DNA of 21,369 nucleotides from Oscillospiraceae bacterium. GTDB lineage: Bacteria; Bacillota; Clostridia; Oscillospirales; Ruminococcaceae. A model generated the notes under the pieces. That model had not been told where the DNA came from and ran no database searches. It saw nothing but the letters and a program-made list of their open reading frames with translations. Shown here in pieces: positions 6,931 through 13,013 of the stretch (position 1 is the stretch's first letter; every line of letters begins with the position of its first letter). The stretch spans positions 1 through 21,369 of the forward strand of contig JAHHUE010000025.1 in the NCBI GenBank assembly GCA_020024155.1, given 5' to 3'. Both the position numbers and the translations under genes were made by a program.

Positions 6931-7611
6931 ATGAAAAAATTAAATTTTCCACCTTTGGGTATGAGGACTATTAAAACTGCATTAGTTGTTTTTACAGCTC
7001 TTGTTTTTTCTTTATGCAGAAAAGGGAACAGCCAACCGTTTGATATTGCGTTTGCAGCTGTTTTATGTATACAACCAACAATGGATAGTCTTAAAAATGC
7101 CGGCAAAAACCGTATGATTGGTACTGCTATCGGTGGAGCTTGGGGAAGTTTGGTAATGCTTACCAATGTTTATCTTCTTCATGATATTAACATTATTTTA
7201 AGATATGCAGTAATTTCTGTTGGTATTATTCCAGTTATATATTCTGTTTTGCTTTCTAAAAAAACAAACAGTGTTCCTATTAGCTGTGCAACTTATCTTT
7301 TAGTGACTGTAAGAATATCACAAGATACAACCCCGTTTTCATTTTTGTTCAACAGACTTCTTGATACATTTACCGGTATAATTATTGCCTCTTTTATAAA
7401 CAGAATATATCTGCCAAAAGAACAAGAAAAAAATAATGTTTCTGCAAATACTCAAAATACTTCTGTTGAAAAAAGCTCAGAGAAGGTTATTGATGATGTA
7501 AAAAATATTCAACAAGAAACTAGTGCAGAGAATGTTCCGCAAGAAAACAATACAGAGAATGTTCAACAAGAAAACAATACAGGGAATATTCAACAAGAAA
7601 ATAATAAGTAA
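6931..7611 (+). CDS. FUSC / aromatic acid exporter-like membrane protein with repeat tail
   Basis: A 226-residue protein with an N-terminal membrane domain (residues ~12-160, five or six helices) like the ArAE/FUSC family. Supporting blocks are CIQPTMDSLKNAGKNRMIGT followed by AIGGAWG near 46-72, and NRLLDTFTGIIIASFINRIYLP near 141-162. Full FUSC transporters carry a second domain, but short Firmicutes forms with a single membrane half are common. The tail (163-226) is hydrophilic and ends in Gln/Glu/Asn-rich 9-residue repeats. The ATG at 6931 has AAAGGGG 6 bases upstream and is preferred over the adjacent GTG. It is the only protein gene on the left arm transcribed against replication. The transported substrate is unknown. 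Confidence 0.8.
   Translation: MKKLNFPPLGMRTIKTALVVFTALVFSLCRKGNSQPFDIAFAAVLCIQPTMDSLKNAGKNRMIGTAIGGAWGSLVMLTNVYLLHDINIILRYAVISVGIIPVIYSVLLSKKTNSVPISCATYLLVTVRISQDTTPFSFLFNRLLDTFTGIIIASFINRIYLPKEQEKNNVSANTQNTSVEKSSEKVIDDVKNIQQETSAENVPQENNTENVQQENNTGNIQQENNK
7510..7608 (+). repeat. 27-bp in-frame tandem repeat in the FUSC-like tail
   Basis: About 3.7 copies of a 9-codon unit encode QQETSAENV, PQENNTENV, QQENNTGNI and a partial QQENNK. Copies two and three are nearly identical in DNA, which points to recent duplication. Copy number may vary between strains. Confidence 0.85.
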
Positions 7612-7613
7612 AC

Positions 7614-7644
7614 AAAAAACCTCTCGTAAGAGAGGTCTTTTTTT
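7614..7644. terminator. Bidirectional terminator between convergent genes
   Basis: A 7-bp GC-rich stem (ACCTCTC / GAGAGGT) with a GTAA loop is flanked by A6 on the left and T7 on the right. It can end the plus-strand FUSC-like gene and the minus-strand Cys-rich gene, whose stop codons lie on either side. Confidence 0.88.
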
Positions 7645-7652
7645 GCAAGTTT

Positions 7653-7832
7653 TTAATTGTTATAAAAATTTTTTTCTGTTACACATTGTTCACAGCCCAA
7701 AAATTCTCCGTTCTTTGAAACATATGCCACATCTGTCAGAACACTGTTACAGATGGGGCAATACAAAATTTCTTCTTGGATATTATTTGGACATAGTGCA
7801 GAACAAGGTGTTTGTTTACATATTTCGCACAT
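7653..7832 (-). CDS. Small Cys-rich zinc-ribbon protein (59 aa)
   Basis: A 59-residue ORF starts MCEICKQTPCSALCPNN. Its eight cysteines sit in CxxC-type pairs: C2/C5, C10/C14, then YCPIC (C25/C28) and GCEQC (C47/C50), a two-knuckle zinc-binding layout. AGAAAGGA lies 5 bases before the ATG. The opening MCEIC..TPC...CPN resembles short Firmicutes proteins I recall as uncharacterized, often with a LIM-like ribbon; the function is unknown. It is expressed towards the bidirectional terminator at 7614-7644. Just upstream lie two copies of the 9-N14-9 inverted repeat, the nearer overlapping a possible -35 element. The regular cysteine spacing and ribosome site argue that it is real despite its length. 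Confidence 0.82.
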   Translation of the reverse strand: MCEICKQTPCSALCPNNIQEEILYCPICNSVLTDVAYVSKNGEFLGCEQCVTEKNFYNN

Positions 7833-7876
7833 ATAAATCCTTTCTGGAAAATGTGCTGGTTTCGTTTATTAAATAT

Positions 7877-7905
7877 ATTTTATATTAAATCGTAAAAATT
7901 TTCAA
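7877..7905 (-). promoter_or_regulatory. Possible promoter of the Cys-rich gene
   Basis: On the minus strand TTGAAA (7905-7900), a 17-base spacer and TAAAAT (7882-7877) are correctly spaced, with the start codon about 45 bases further on. The -35 falls within one half of the inverted repeat at 7899-7930. The hexamers are weak in such AT-rich DNA. Confidence 0.35.
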
Positions 7906-7998
7906 CATCAATTGCTGTTTCTGTTGAAAAATAACTCAGTTTATATAAATTTATTTTAAGGCAAAGTTTTCAACATTTATATGCTTTATTGTTGAAAA
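7899..7998. repeat. Two copies of a 32-bp inverted repeat (9-N14-9)
   Basis: TTTTCAACA at 7899-7907 faces TGTTGAAAA at 7922-7930, and TTTTCAACA at 7967-7975 faces TGTTGAAAA at 7990-7998. Both units have exactly 14 bases between arms, with different inner sequence, and their starts are 68 bases apart. The second unit overlaps the last codons of the broken lipoprotein gene. As DNA these could be paired protein-binding sites; as RNA each could form a 9-bp AT-rich hairpin. Confidence 0.8.
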
Positions 7999-8287
7999 TA
8001 ATTATAGTTAAATAAATCTGTTTTCAAAATGCTGACCAGAGTTTCCATACCACATCTGTAATCGTCTATAACATGAAATTCCATACCGGTTTTTTGGTCG
8101 ATTACAGTCCACACATTATCAATGTATCCATCTTCTCCCTCATACTTTTGCACTTCTGGTGAAACGGCAAACCTTGATATCTTTAATTCTTTTTTACAAA
8201 TTTTTGAATATCTTTCTTTTCATATTTTACTGTACAGGCTGTTAAAAACAATGTGAAAGCAATAATTAAAACAACAAGCTTTTTCAT
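7986..8287 (-). pseudogene. Small lipoprotein gene with a one-base frameshift
   Basis: The start MKKLVVLIIAFTLFLTAC is a lipoprotein signal peptide with lipobox LTAC (Cys18), preceded by AGGGG 6 bases before the ATG. The frame stops after 34 codons (8183). Adding one A to the run of six (T's at 8190-8195 on the plus strand) joins it to a long second frame containing RFAVSPEVQKYEGEDGYIDN, VWTVIDQKTGMEFHVIDDY and RCGMETLVSILKTDLFN, giving about 100 residues up to the stop at 7988-7986. Both halves are protein-like and fit one small secreted lipoprotein, so a single lost base is the simplest reading. Decay, slippage-based switching, or a sequencing error in the homopolymer are all possible. The function is unknown. 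Confidence 0.8.
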
Positions 8288-8381
8288 AATTTTCCCCTAT
8301 TAAAATAACAATAACTTTGTGTGCTTATATTTTTATTGAAAGTACATCATAGCTAAATCTATGTGTCTATTTATAATAAAT

Positions 8382-8415
8382 AAAAAACCGAACAGAATTT
8401 TCTGCTCGGTTTTTT
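8382..8415 (-). terminator. Intrinsic terminator of the yidC-khpB unit
   Basis: The arms AAAAACCGAACAGA and TCTGCTCGGTTTTT surround an ATTT loop. The one imperfect pair is A-C in plus-strand RNA but G-U in minus-strand RNA, so the hairpin is stronger in the direction of khpB. It lies about 45 bases past the khpB stop. Confidence 0.85.
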
Positions 8416-8461
8416 AAATATTATATTTTATAAATTTTATTTTTATTAAAAAAATTAAAAA

Positions 8462-9469
8462 TTATAATTCGATTTTAGAATAAAGGGAAGTGCCTGCGTT
8501 GTCTACAAGTTTTGTTTCTCTTGTTTTCTGTGCAACTTCTGGCTGATTTTCTCTTTTTTCTCTGTTGCCACCACGACGGTTATTATTTCTGCCACCGTTT
8601 GTTCTTGGCTTTCTTGGAGATGTGGAGTAAATAATAACTCTTCTCTGATTGCCTTCGCCCTTGCTTTCACTCTTAACGCCTGTCATTTCGCCAACTGTTG
8701 AGTGAATAATTCTTCTTTCGTAAGGGTTCATAGGCTCAAAGCTGTAACTTCTGCCACTTTTTGCAACTTTAATTGCCATTTTCTTTGCCAATTGCTGCAA
8801 ATCTTTTTCTCTCTTTTGGCGATAATCTGCAACATCTACAGAGATTTTTTCGTCGCTGTCTTCAAAACGGTTTGCAGCAAGGGAAGTAAGATAGCTGATA
8901 GCTTCCATTGTTTCGCCTTTTCTGCCAATAAGGCAACCTGCGTCGTCACCAACAATTTTAATTATGTAACCTGTCTGTGTTGCATAAACTTTAAAATAGT
9001 ATTCGTTTTGATAGAACTGACCGATAACACTATTGATAAATTCAATTGAGTATTTTACCTTTGGTGTGTAGTCTTGTGGTGCAACTTCTTCTCTTATAGT
9101 TTCTGTTTTTTCCTCAGTTTGTTTAACTTCTTGTTTTTCAGCTTTAACAGGCTGTTCTTCTTTAACAGTTTCGCAAACTTTTTGTTCTTTAACTTCTTTT
9201 TCAACCTTTAATGGTTTTTCTTCTTTTACAGTTTTTTCAACCTTTGCAGGTTTTTCTTTTTTAACTTTTTTATCTTCAAAAAGTGTTTTTACATCAAATT
9301 CTTCTTCAATTTCGCAAACTTTTACTTTTGCCGGTTTTTTAAAGAAAAATCTTTTTTCTGGATATTCCAGAACTTCGTATGTTACCTGCTCTTTAGTGAG
9401 ATTTAACTCGCTGAGAGCAAGTTCAATAGCTTCTTCAATAGTGGAAGCCTGTTTGATAACTTCTCTCAT
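8462..9469 (-). CDS. khpB: KhpB/Jag RNA-binding protein (Jag_N, KH, R3H)
   Basis: A 335-residue SpoIIIJ-associated protein. Residues 1-52 are the Jag_N domain; 68-130 form a Lys/Glu-rich linker with imperfect KVEK-VKEEKP repeats; ~138-215 form a KH domain with GRKG (182-185) at the RNA-binding loop; ~220-282 form an R3H domain with R252xxxH256. The tail is basic and Arg/Asn/Gly-rich. In Firmicutes, KhpB with KhpA binds RNA and affects cell division and elongation. I chose the ATG at 9469 because GGAG lies 6 bases upstream and family members start MREV or similar; an earlier in-frame ATG at 9490 would overlap yidC further. The start lies one base after the yidC stop, so the two are coupled. 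The long linker and Arg/Asn tail are larger than in many relatives. Confidence 0.94.
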   Translation of the reverse strand: MREVIKQASTIEEAIELALSELNLTKEQVTYEVLEYPEKRFFFKKPAKVKVCEIEEEFDVKTLFEDKKVKKEKPAKVEKTVKEEKPLKVEKEVKEQKVCETVKEEQPVKAEKQEVKQTEEKTETIREEVAPQDYTPKVKYSIEFINSVIGQFYQNEYYFKVYATQTGYIIKIVGDDAGCLIGRKGETMEAISYLTSLAANRFEDSDEKISVDVADYRQKREKDLQQLAKKMAIKVAKSGRSYSFEPMNPYERRIIHSTVGEMTGVKSESKGEGNQRRVIIYSTSPRKPRTNGGRNNNRRGGNREKRENQPEVAQKTRETKLVDNAGTSLYSKIEL

Positions 9470-9470
9470 A

Positions 9471-10460
9471 TTATTCTCCGTATTTTTCATTTTCTAATTG
9501 TCTTGCTTTTTCAAGACGTTTTTTAGCAAGCTCTGCCTGTGATGCTGTCATACGACCTTTTTCATCAGGTACTGCTTTTTTATTATTTTTGGCTTTTTTT
9601 CTGGATTCTTTTATCTGCTCTTCTATTTTTGCTTTCTCTTTTTCTGGGTCAAAGAATATTCTTAGGAAGAGGTCTTGCAAAATACCGAATACACTTGAGA
9701 AAATCCAATATACAGATACACCAGCTGGCATTATAAATGAGAAATAACCAAACATAACAACAGAATAAATTGGCATAAATTTCATTGGGCCTTCAAGTTT
9801 CTGTCCGTTAAGTTTTGTCATCAAAATCTGCTGTGCAAGCATTGCTGTAACACTGAGTACCGGTATAATCCAAAGAATGCTGAAATGTTTTATATCAGGA
9901 ATTGCTGTAAGGTCCATGCCCAAGAATGACATATTGAAGTTTTGTACAAATTCAATTTCTTTGCCTGTCATAATGCCTGTAAAAGCATCTGGGCTTTGTC
10001 TTACAGCTGAAATAATGCTGGATTCAACTGATGCAGATGAAAGATTTCCAAGGATATCTTTTGCAATTGGAGTTGCCTGCATAATAACTTCACTGGAAAT
10101 ACGAGCTACGTGTGTAAGTGGTCTGTAAATAACCTGAATGAGACCAAACAAAATTGGCATCTGGATAAGAAGTGGCAAACAACCTGATGCAGCTGAAAAA
10201 CCATGTTCTTGTTGAAGACGGATAAGTTCTTCCTGCTGTTTCTGTTTATTGTTTGCGTATTTTTTGTTGATTTCATTTATCATAGGCTGGAATGCAGCCA
10301 TTTTTATGCTGGATTTTTTCTGTTTCCATGCCAATGGGAACAAGATAAGTTTTGTAATAAATGTGAACAAAAGCAATGCTATGCCGTAGTTGCCCACTAT
10401 TTCATAAACAATTTTCAATATCCAACCAAGTGGAATTGCTATGATGTCAAATATGCCCAT
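9471..10460 (-). CDS. yidC: YidC/Oxa1/SpoIIIJ membrane protein insertase
   Basis: A 329-residue insertase that places proteins in the cytoplasmic membrane with or without SecYEG. It has the five-helix Oxa1 core: helix 1 (YGIALLLFTFITKLILFPL) with a Lys at the position of the groove Arg in SpoIIIJ, a charged cytoplasmic hairpin (KYANNKQKQQEELIRL), then CLPLLIQMPILFGLIQVIY and later helices. There is no lipobox Cys at the N-terminus, unlike Bacillus SpoIIIJ; this is usual for clostridial forms. The tail is rich in Lys and Glu. GGAGG precedes the ATG by 5 bases. yidD lies 26 bases upstream and khpB starts one base after its stop. Confidence 0.95.
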   Translation of the reverse strand: MGIFDIIAIPLGWILKIVYEIVGNYGIALLLFTFITKLILFPLAWKQKKSSIKMAAFQPMINEINKKYANNKQKQQEELIRLQQEHGFSAASGCLPLLIQMPILFGLIQVIYRPLTHVARISSEVIMQATPIAKDILGNLSSASVESSIISAVRQSPDAFTGIMTGKEIEFVQNFNMSFLGMDLTAIPDIKHFSILWIIPVLSVTAMLAQQILMTKLNGQKLEGPMKFMPIYSVVMFGYFSFIMPAGVSVYWIFSSVFGILQDLFLRIFFDPEKEKAKIEEQIKESRKKAKNNKKAVPDEKGRMTASQAELAKKRLEKARQLENEKYGE

Positions 10461-10486
10461 TATTACCTCCGAGCTTTAAGTTGCGT

Positions 10487-10723
10487 TTATTTATTTGTCC
10501 ACCTGTGTTTTGGTGGAACTGGGTCTATGCCGCCTTTAAAAAGTGGATTGCATCTTAGTATTCTGGCACATCCTAATATAAGACCCTTTATAATCCCATG
10601 TATTTGTATAGCTTGTATCATATACTCGCTACAAGTTGGGTAAAAGCGACATCTTGCGCCCAAAAGAGGGGATATGAATTTTTGATAAAACCGTATTGGC
10701 AATATAAAAATTTTCTTTATCAT
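10487..10723 (-). CDS. yidD: YidD membrane protein insertion factor
   Basis: A 78-residue protein with the YidD signature: an N-terminal amphipathic stretch (FYQKFISPLLG), CRFYPTCSEY at residues 25-34, RCNP, and GGIDPVP near the end. It helps YidC-dependent membrane insertion. Its ATG overlaps the rnpA stop by one base (TAATG), which is the common arrangement and implies coupled translation. Length is normal. Confidence 0.95.
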   Translation of the reverse strand: MIKKIFILPIRFYQKFISPLLGARCRFYPTCSEYMIQAIQIHGIIKGLILGCARILRCNPLFKGGIDPVPPKHRWTNK

Positions 10724-11052
10724 TATAATAACCCTGCTTTTTGAGCAAGAGTTTCCAACTGCGCCTGCACAAGTTGCTGTTTTGAATATGGGGTTTTGCC
10801 CCTTGGCACAAGGATAATATCTACACTGCGAGACATATCAAAGGGAAGTGCTCTTACACTTGCTCTTAAAAGGCGACGCGCACGGTTTCTCTTTACTGCA
10901 TTACCAATTTTCTTGCTGCTTGTTATTCCAAAACGAGTGAAACCATATCGGTTTTTTATAACATGTAAAACCACCAGGCTTCCCACATAACTCTGGCCGC
11001 GACGATATGCACGGACAAACTCTTTGTTTTTGTTTACTGCTTTTAATTTCAT
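10723..11052 (-). CDS. rnpA: Ribonuclease P protein component
   Basis: A 109-residue basic protein, the protein cofactor of RNase P, which removes the 5' leader of pre-tRNAs. The RNR motif is seen in KIGNAVKRNRARRLLR (about residues 48-63), and the N-terminal KNKEFVRAYRRG and VVLHVI strands match the family. The ribosome site is weak (AAGAAAG some 7-9 bases before the ATG), which fits translation linked to the upstream rpmH transcript. A hairpin between rpmH and rnpA may reduce read-through into it. Confidence 0.95.
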   Translation of the reverse strand: MKLKAVNKNKEFVRAYRRGQSYVGSLVVLHVIKNRYGFTRFGITSSKKIGNAVKRNRARRLLRASVRALPFDMSRSVDIILVPRGKTPYSKQQLVQAQLETLAQKAGLL

Positions 11053-11094
11053 TTTTTAATTCTTTCTTGTTGTGCAAATACCCTATATAGAAAC

Positions 11095-11123
11095 AAAGAC
11101 CACCTGTATATCCAGTGGTCTTT
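11095..11123 (-). terminator. Hairpin between rpmH and rnpA (partial terminator)
   Basis: A 9-bp stem (AAAGACCAC with GTGGTCTTT) has an 11-base loop. On the minus strand it is followed by GTTTCTATA, a poor T run, so it probably attenuates transcription beyond rpmH and does not fully stop it. Partial termination here would make rpmH more abundant than the genes behind it. Confidence 0.6.
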
Positions 11124-11173
11124 TGACTATATCTCAAGGATTTGGAACAACAAATTTACTCTTTAATGATAAA

Positions 11174-11308
11174 TTAAACAGCTAATTTTGCTCTGCCTTT
11201 TGCTCTTCTTGCAGCAATAACTTTTTTGCCGTTTTTAGTTGCCATTCTGCCCAAGAAACCGTGAACTTTTGCACGGGAGCGTTTTTTTGGCTGATAAGTT
11301 CTTTTCAT
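11174..11308 (-). CDS. rpmH: 50S ribosomal protein L34
   Basis: A 44-residue, very basic protein starting MKRTYQPKKRSRAKVHGF and ending RRAKGRAKLAV, the L34 pattern, with the GRM core (residues 20-22) in the middle. L34 is a late-assembling part of the large ribosomal subunit. AGGAGG lies 8 bases before the ATG. It heads the rpmH-rnpA-yidD-yidC-khpB cluster and is divergent from dnaA, the standard arrangement next to bacterial origins. A strong promoter is seen about 100 bases upstream. Confidence 0.98.
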   Translation of the reverse strand: MKRTYQPKKRSRAKVHGFLGRMATKNGKKVIAARRAKGRAKLAV

Positions 11309-11404
11309 TTATTCTTCCTCCTGTCAATTTTTTTATATGCAAACAATGGCATTTTTGCCTCTGTTGCCAACCTTTTAAAAGGGTATAAACCCTTGCAAGA
11401 TAAC

Positions 11405-11434
11405 AGTATATAATACACCATAGTGAATTGTCAA
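11405..11434 (-). promoter_or_regulatory. Promoter and leader of rpmH
   Basis: On the minus strand TTGACA (11434-11429), an 18-base spacer and TATACT (11410-11405) form a strong promoter, with a leader of about 90 bases. The leader holds a hairpin of AAGGGT with ACCCTT (11379-11394) that overlaps the self-complementary CCTTTTAAAAGG (11371-11382), so the two folds exclude each other. Confidence 0.75.
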
Positions 11435-11641
11435 GAAAAATTTTTTGTAAAATCCCTTACAACTCTAATAATTTTTAACATTTTTACATTATATTGTTGA
11501 TAACTTTTAAAGCCGTAAATATATTTTGTGGTTATTTGAATTTTTTATTTTTTGAAAAAGTTTTCAACATTATATACAAATAATGTTAATTATTATATTT
11601 ATGTTTATATATATTTATATTATATATATCATTTATTTATA
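11435..11641. other. dnaA upstream region with putative DnaA boxes
   Basis: This AT-rich part of the rpmH-dnaA gap has no gene. It holds two exact copies of the putative 9-mer, TGTTGATAA at 11495-11503 (inverted) and TTTTCAACA at 11561-11569, plus a near copy TTTTTAACA at 11472-11480. Their position just before the dnaA promoter fits DnaA autoregulation. Confidence 0.55.
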
Positions 11642-11670
11642 TTGTGTTATTGCTTAATTTATGCTATAAT
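11642..11670 (+). promoter_or_regulatory. dnaA promoter with extended -10
   Basis: TTGTGT (11642-11647), a 17-base spacer and TATAAT (11665-11670) preceded by TGC give an extended -10 promoter. The expected start is near 11677, about 40 bases before the dnaA ATG. Confidence 0.72.
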
Positions 11671-11717
11671 TATATGGTTAATAATTATGTTTATTTTATG
11701 ATACAGGAGATTTTTTA

Positions 11718-13013
11718 ATGAATTCTTTTAATGATGTTTTTTTGGCAGTTAAAGAATACTGCAAACAGACTGTTGTCGAAGCATCTTACAAACTGTTTAT
11801 AGAACCTCTTGAAATCCAATCTCTTGAGGGCAATACTGCAATTGTTCTTACAAACAGTGAGTGGGCAAAAGGTATTATTGAAGAACGATTTGTTTCTTTA
11901 ATCCAAAAAGGATTTGAAGCTATTTTGGGATTCACTATTATTGTTAAAATTGAAGTTAAAAAAGAAGAAAGCGAAGAAACAACTCCTATTAACGGTGGAA
12001 AATACGCTTTTACTTTTGAAACTTTTATTGTTGGTTCTACAAATAAATTTGCTCACGCTGCTGCTTTGGCTGTTGCCCAAAACCCTGCAACTGCGTATAA
12101 CCCACTTTTTATTTACGGTGATTCCGGTCTTGGCAAAACTCACCTTCTTAACGCTATCAAGGCTGAGGTTGAGAAAAACAATCCAAGAGCAAACATCATA
12201 TATATAGACGGCGAAACTTTTACAAACGAAATTATCACTGCTATCAGAGAAAATAAAACAAACGAATTTCATCACAAATACAGACAAGCTGATGTTCTTC
12301 TTGTTGACGATATTCAGTTTATCGCTGGTAAGGAAAGTACCCAGGAAGAATTTTTCCACACTTTTAACGCTTTGTATAAAGCAAACAAACAGATTGTTCT
12401 TGTTTCTGACCGTCCTGCCAAAGAAATCAAAAGTCTTGAAGACCGTTTGAGAACCAGATTTGAATGGGGCCTTACTGCCGATATTCAGCCACCGGATTTT
12501 GAAACCCGCTGTGCTATCATAAAAAGAAAATCTGATTTGCTTCGTCTTGATATAAAAAATGACGCTATTGAATTTATCGCAAGCAAGGTTAAAACAAATA
12601 TCCGTCAGCTTGAAGGCGTTGTCAAAAAACTTGATGCACTTAAAAGATTGGAAAACAAACCTCCTGTTCTTATAAATGCTCAAATTGCTATAAAAGATAT
12701 TCTTAACGAACAGCTTCCAATTCCTCTTACTATCGACAAGATTGTTGAAGAGGTTAGCCGTTCTTATTCTGTTAACCCTGCCGATGTAAAAGGCAAAAAG
12801 AGAACACAAAATATTGCCGAAGCCAGAAAGATGGCAATGTATATCGTTCGTCAAGTTTGTGAATTATCTATGGAAGATATAGGCAAAGAATTTGGTGGTC
12901 GTGACCATTCAACTGTTGTTTATTCCATCAGTAATGTTGAACAGAAAATGGAAAAAGACTCTTTTTATAGGGCCAATATAGAAGATATTATCAAAAATGT
13001 AAAAACCCTTTAA
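11718..13013 (+). CDS. dnaA: Chromosomal replication initiator DnaA
   Basis: A 431-residue AAA+ initiator. Domain I is residues 1-80; the linker domain II is very short (~12 residues), which explains the modest length. Domain III has Walker A GDSGLGKT (134-141), Walker B VLLVDD (193-198) and the arginine-finger helix DRLRTRFEWGL. Domain IV ends with GGRDHSTV (393-400), the DnaA-box reading motif. At the positions of E. coli L422-P423 it has Met385-Glu386; R362 aligns with E. coli R399. AGGAG lies 8 bases before the ATG. It is divergent from rpmH and followed by the dnaA-dnaN origin region. A cytosolic ATP-dependent regulator that opens the origin. Confidence 0.99.
   Translation: MNSFNDVFLAVKEYCKQTVVEASYKLFIEPLEIQSLEGNTAIVLTNSEWAKGIIEERFVSLIQKGFEAILGFTIIVKIEVKKEESEETTPINGGKYAFTFETFIVGSTNKFAHAAALAVAQNPATAYNPLFIYGDSGLGKTHLLNAIKAEVEKNNPRANIIYIDGETFTNEIITAIRENKTNEFHHKYRQADVLLVDDIQFIAGKESTQEEFFHTFNALYKANKQIVLVSDRPAKEIKSLEDRLRTRFEWGLTADIQPPDFETRCAIIKRKSDLLRLDIKNDAIEFIASKVKTNIRQLEGVVKKLDALKRLENKPPVLINAQIAIKDILNEQLPIPLTIDKIVEEVSRSYSVNPADVKGKKRTQNIAEARKMAMYIVRQVCELSMEDIGKEFGGRDHSTVVYSISNVEQKMEKDSFYRANIEDIIKNVKTL

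Noticed and set aside
7510..7608. Repeat array as a CRISPR
   Set aside because: The 27-bp copies are contiguous with no spacers and stay in the reading frame of a protein tail.
7523..7888. 121-codon plus-strand frame after the FUSC-like gene
   Set aside because: Its start is inside the FUSC-like repeats in another frame and it crosses a strong terminator. The minus strand of the same stretch has a better gene with regular cysteine pairs.
12352..12360. TTTTCCACA inside dnaA
   Set aside because: It encodes conserved residues of the AAA+ domain and stands alone, so it is probably coincidental.
11898..12854. Long open frame of 318 codons antisense to dnaA
   Set aside because: It lies wholly inside dnaA, has no ribosome site, and its product is a Phe/Asn/Ser-rich string without domains, as expected from the opposite strand of a coding region.
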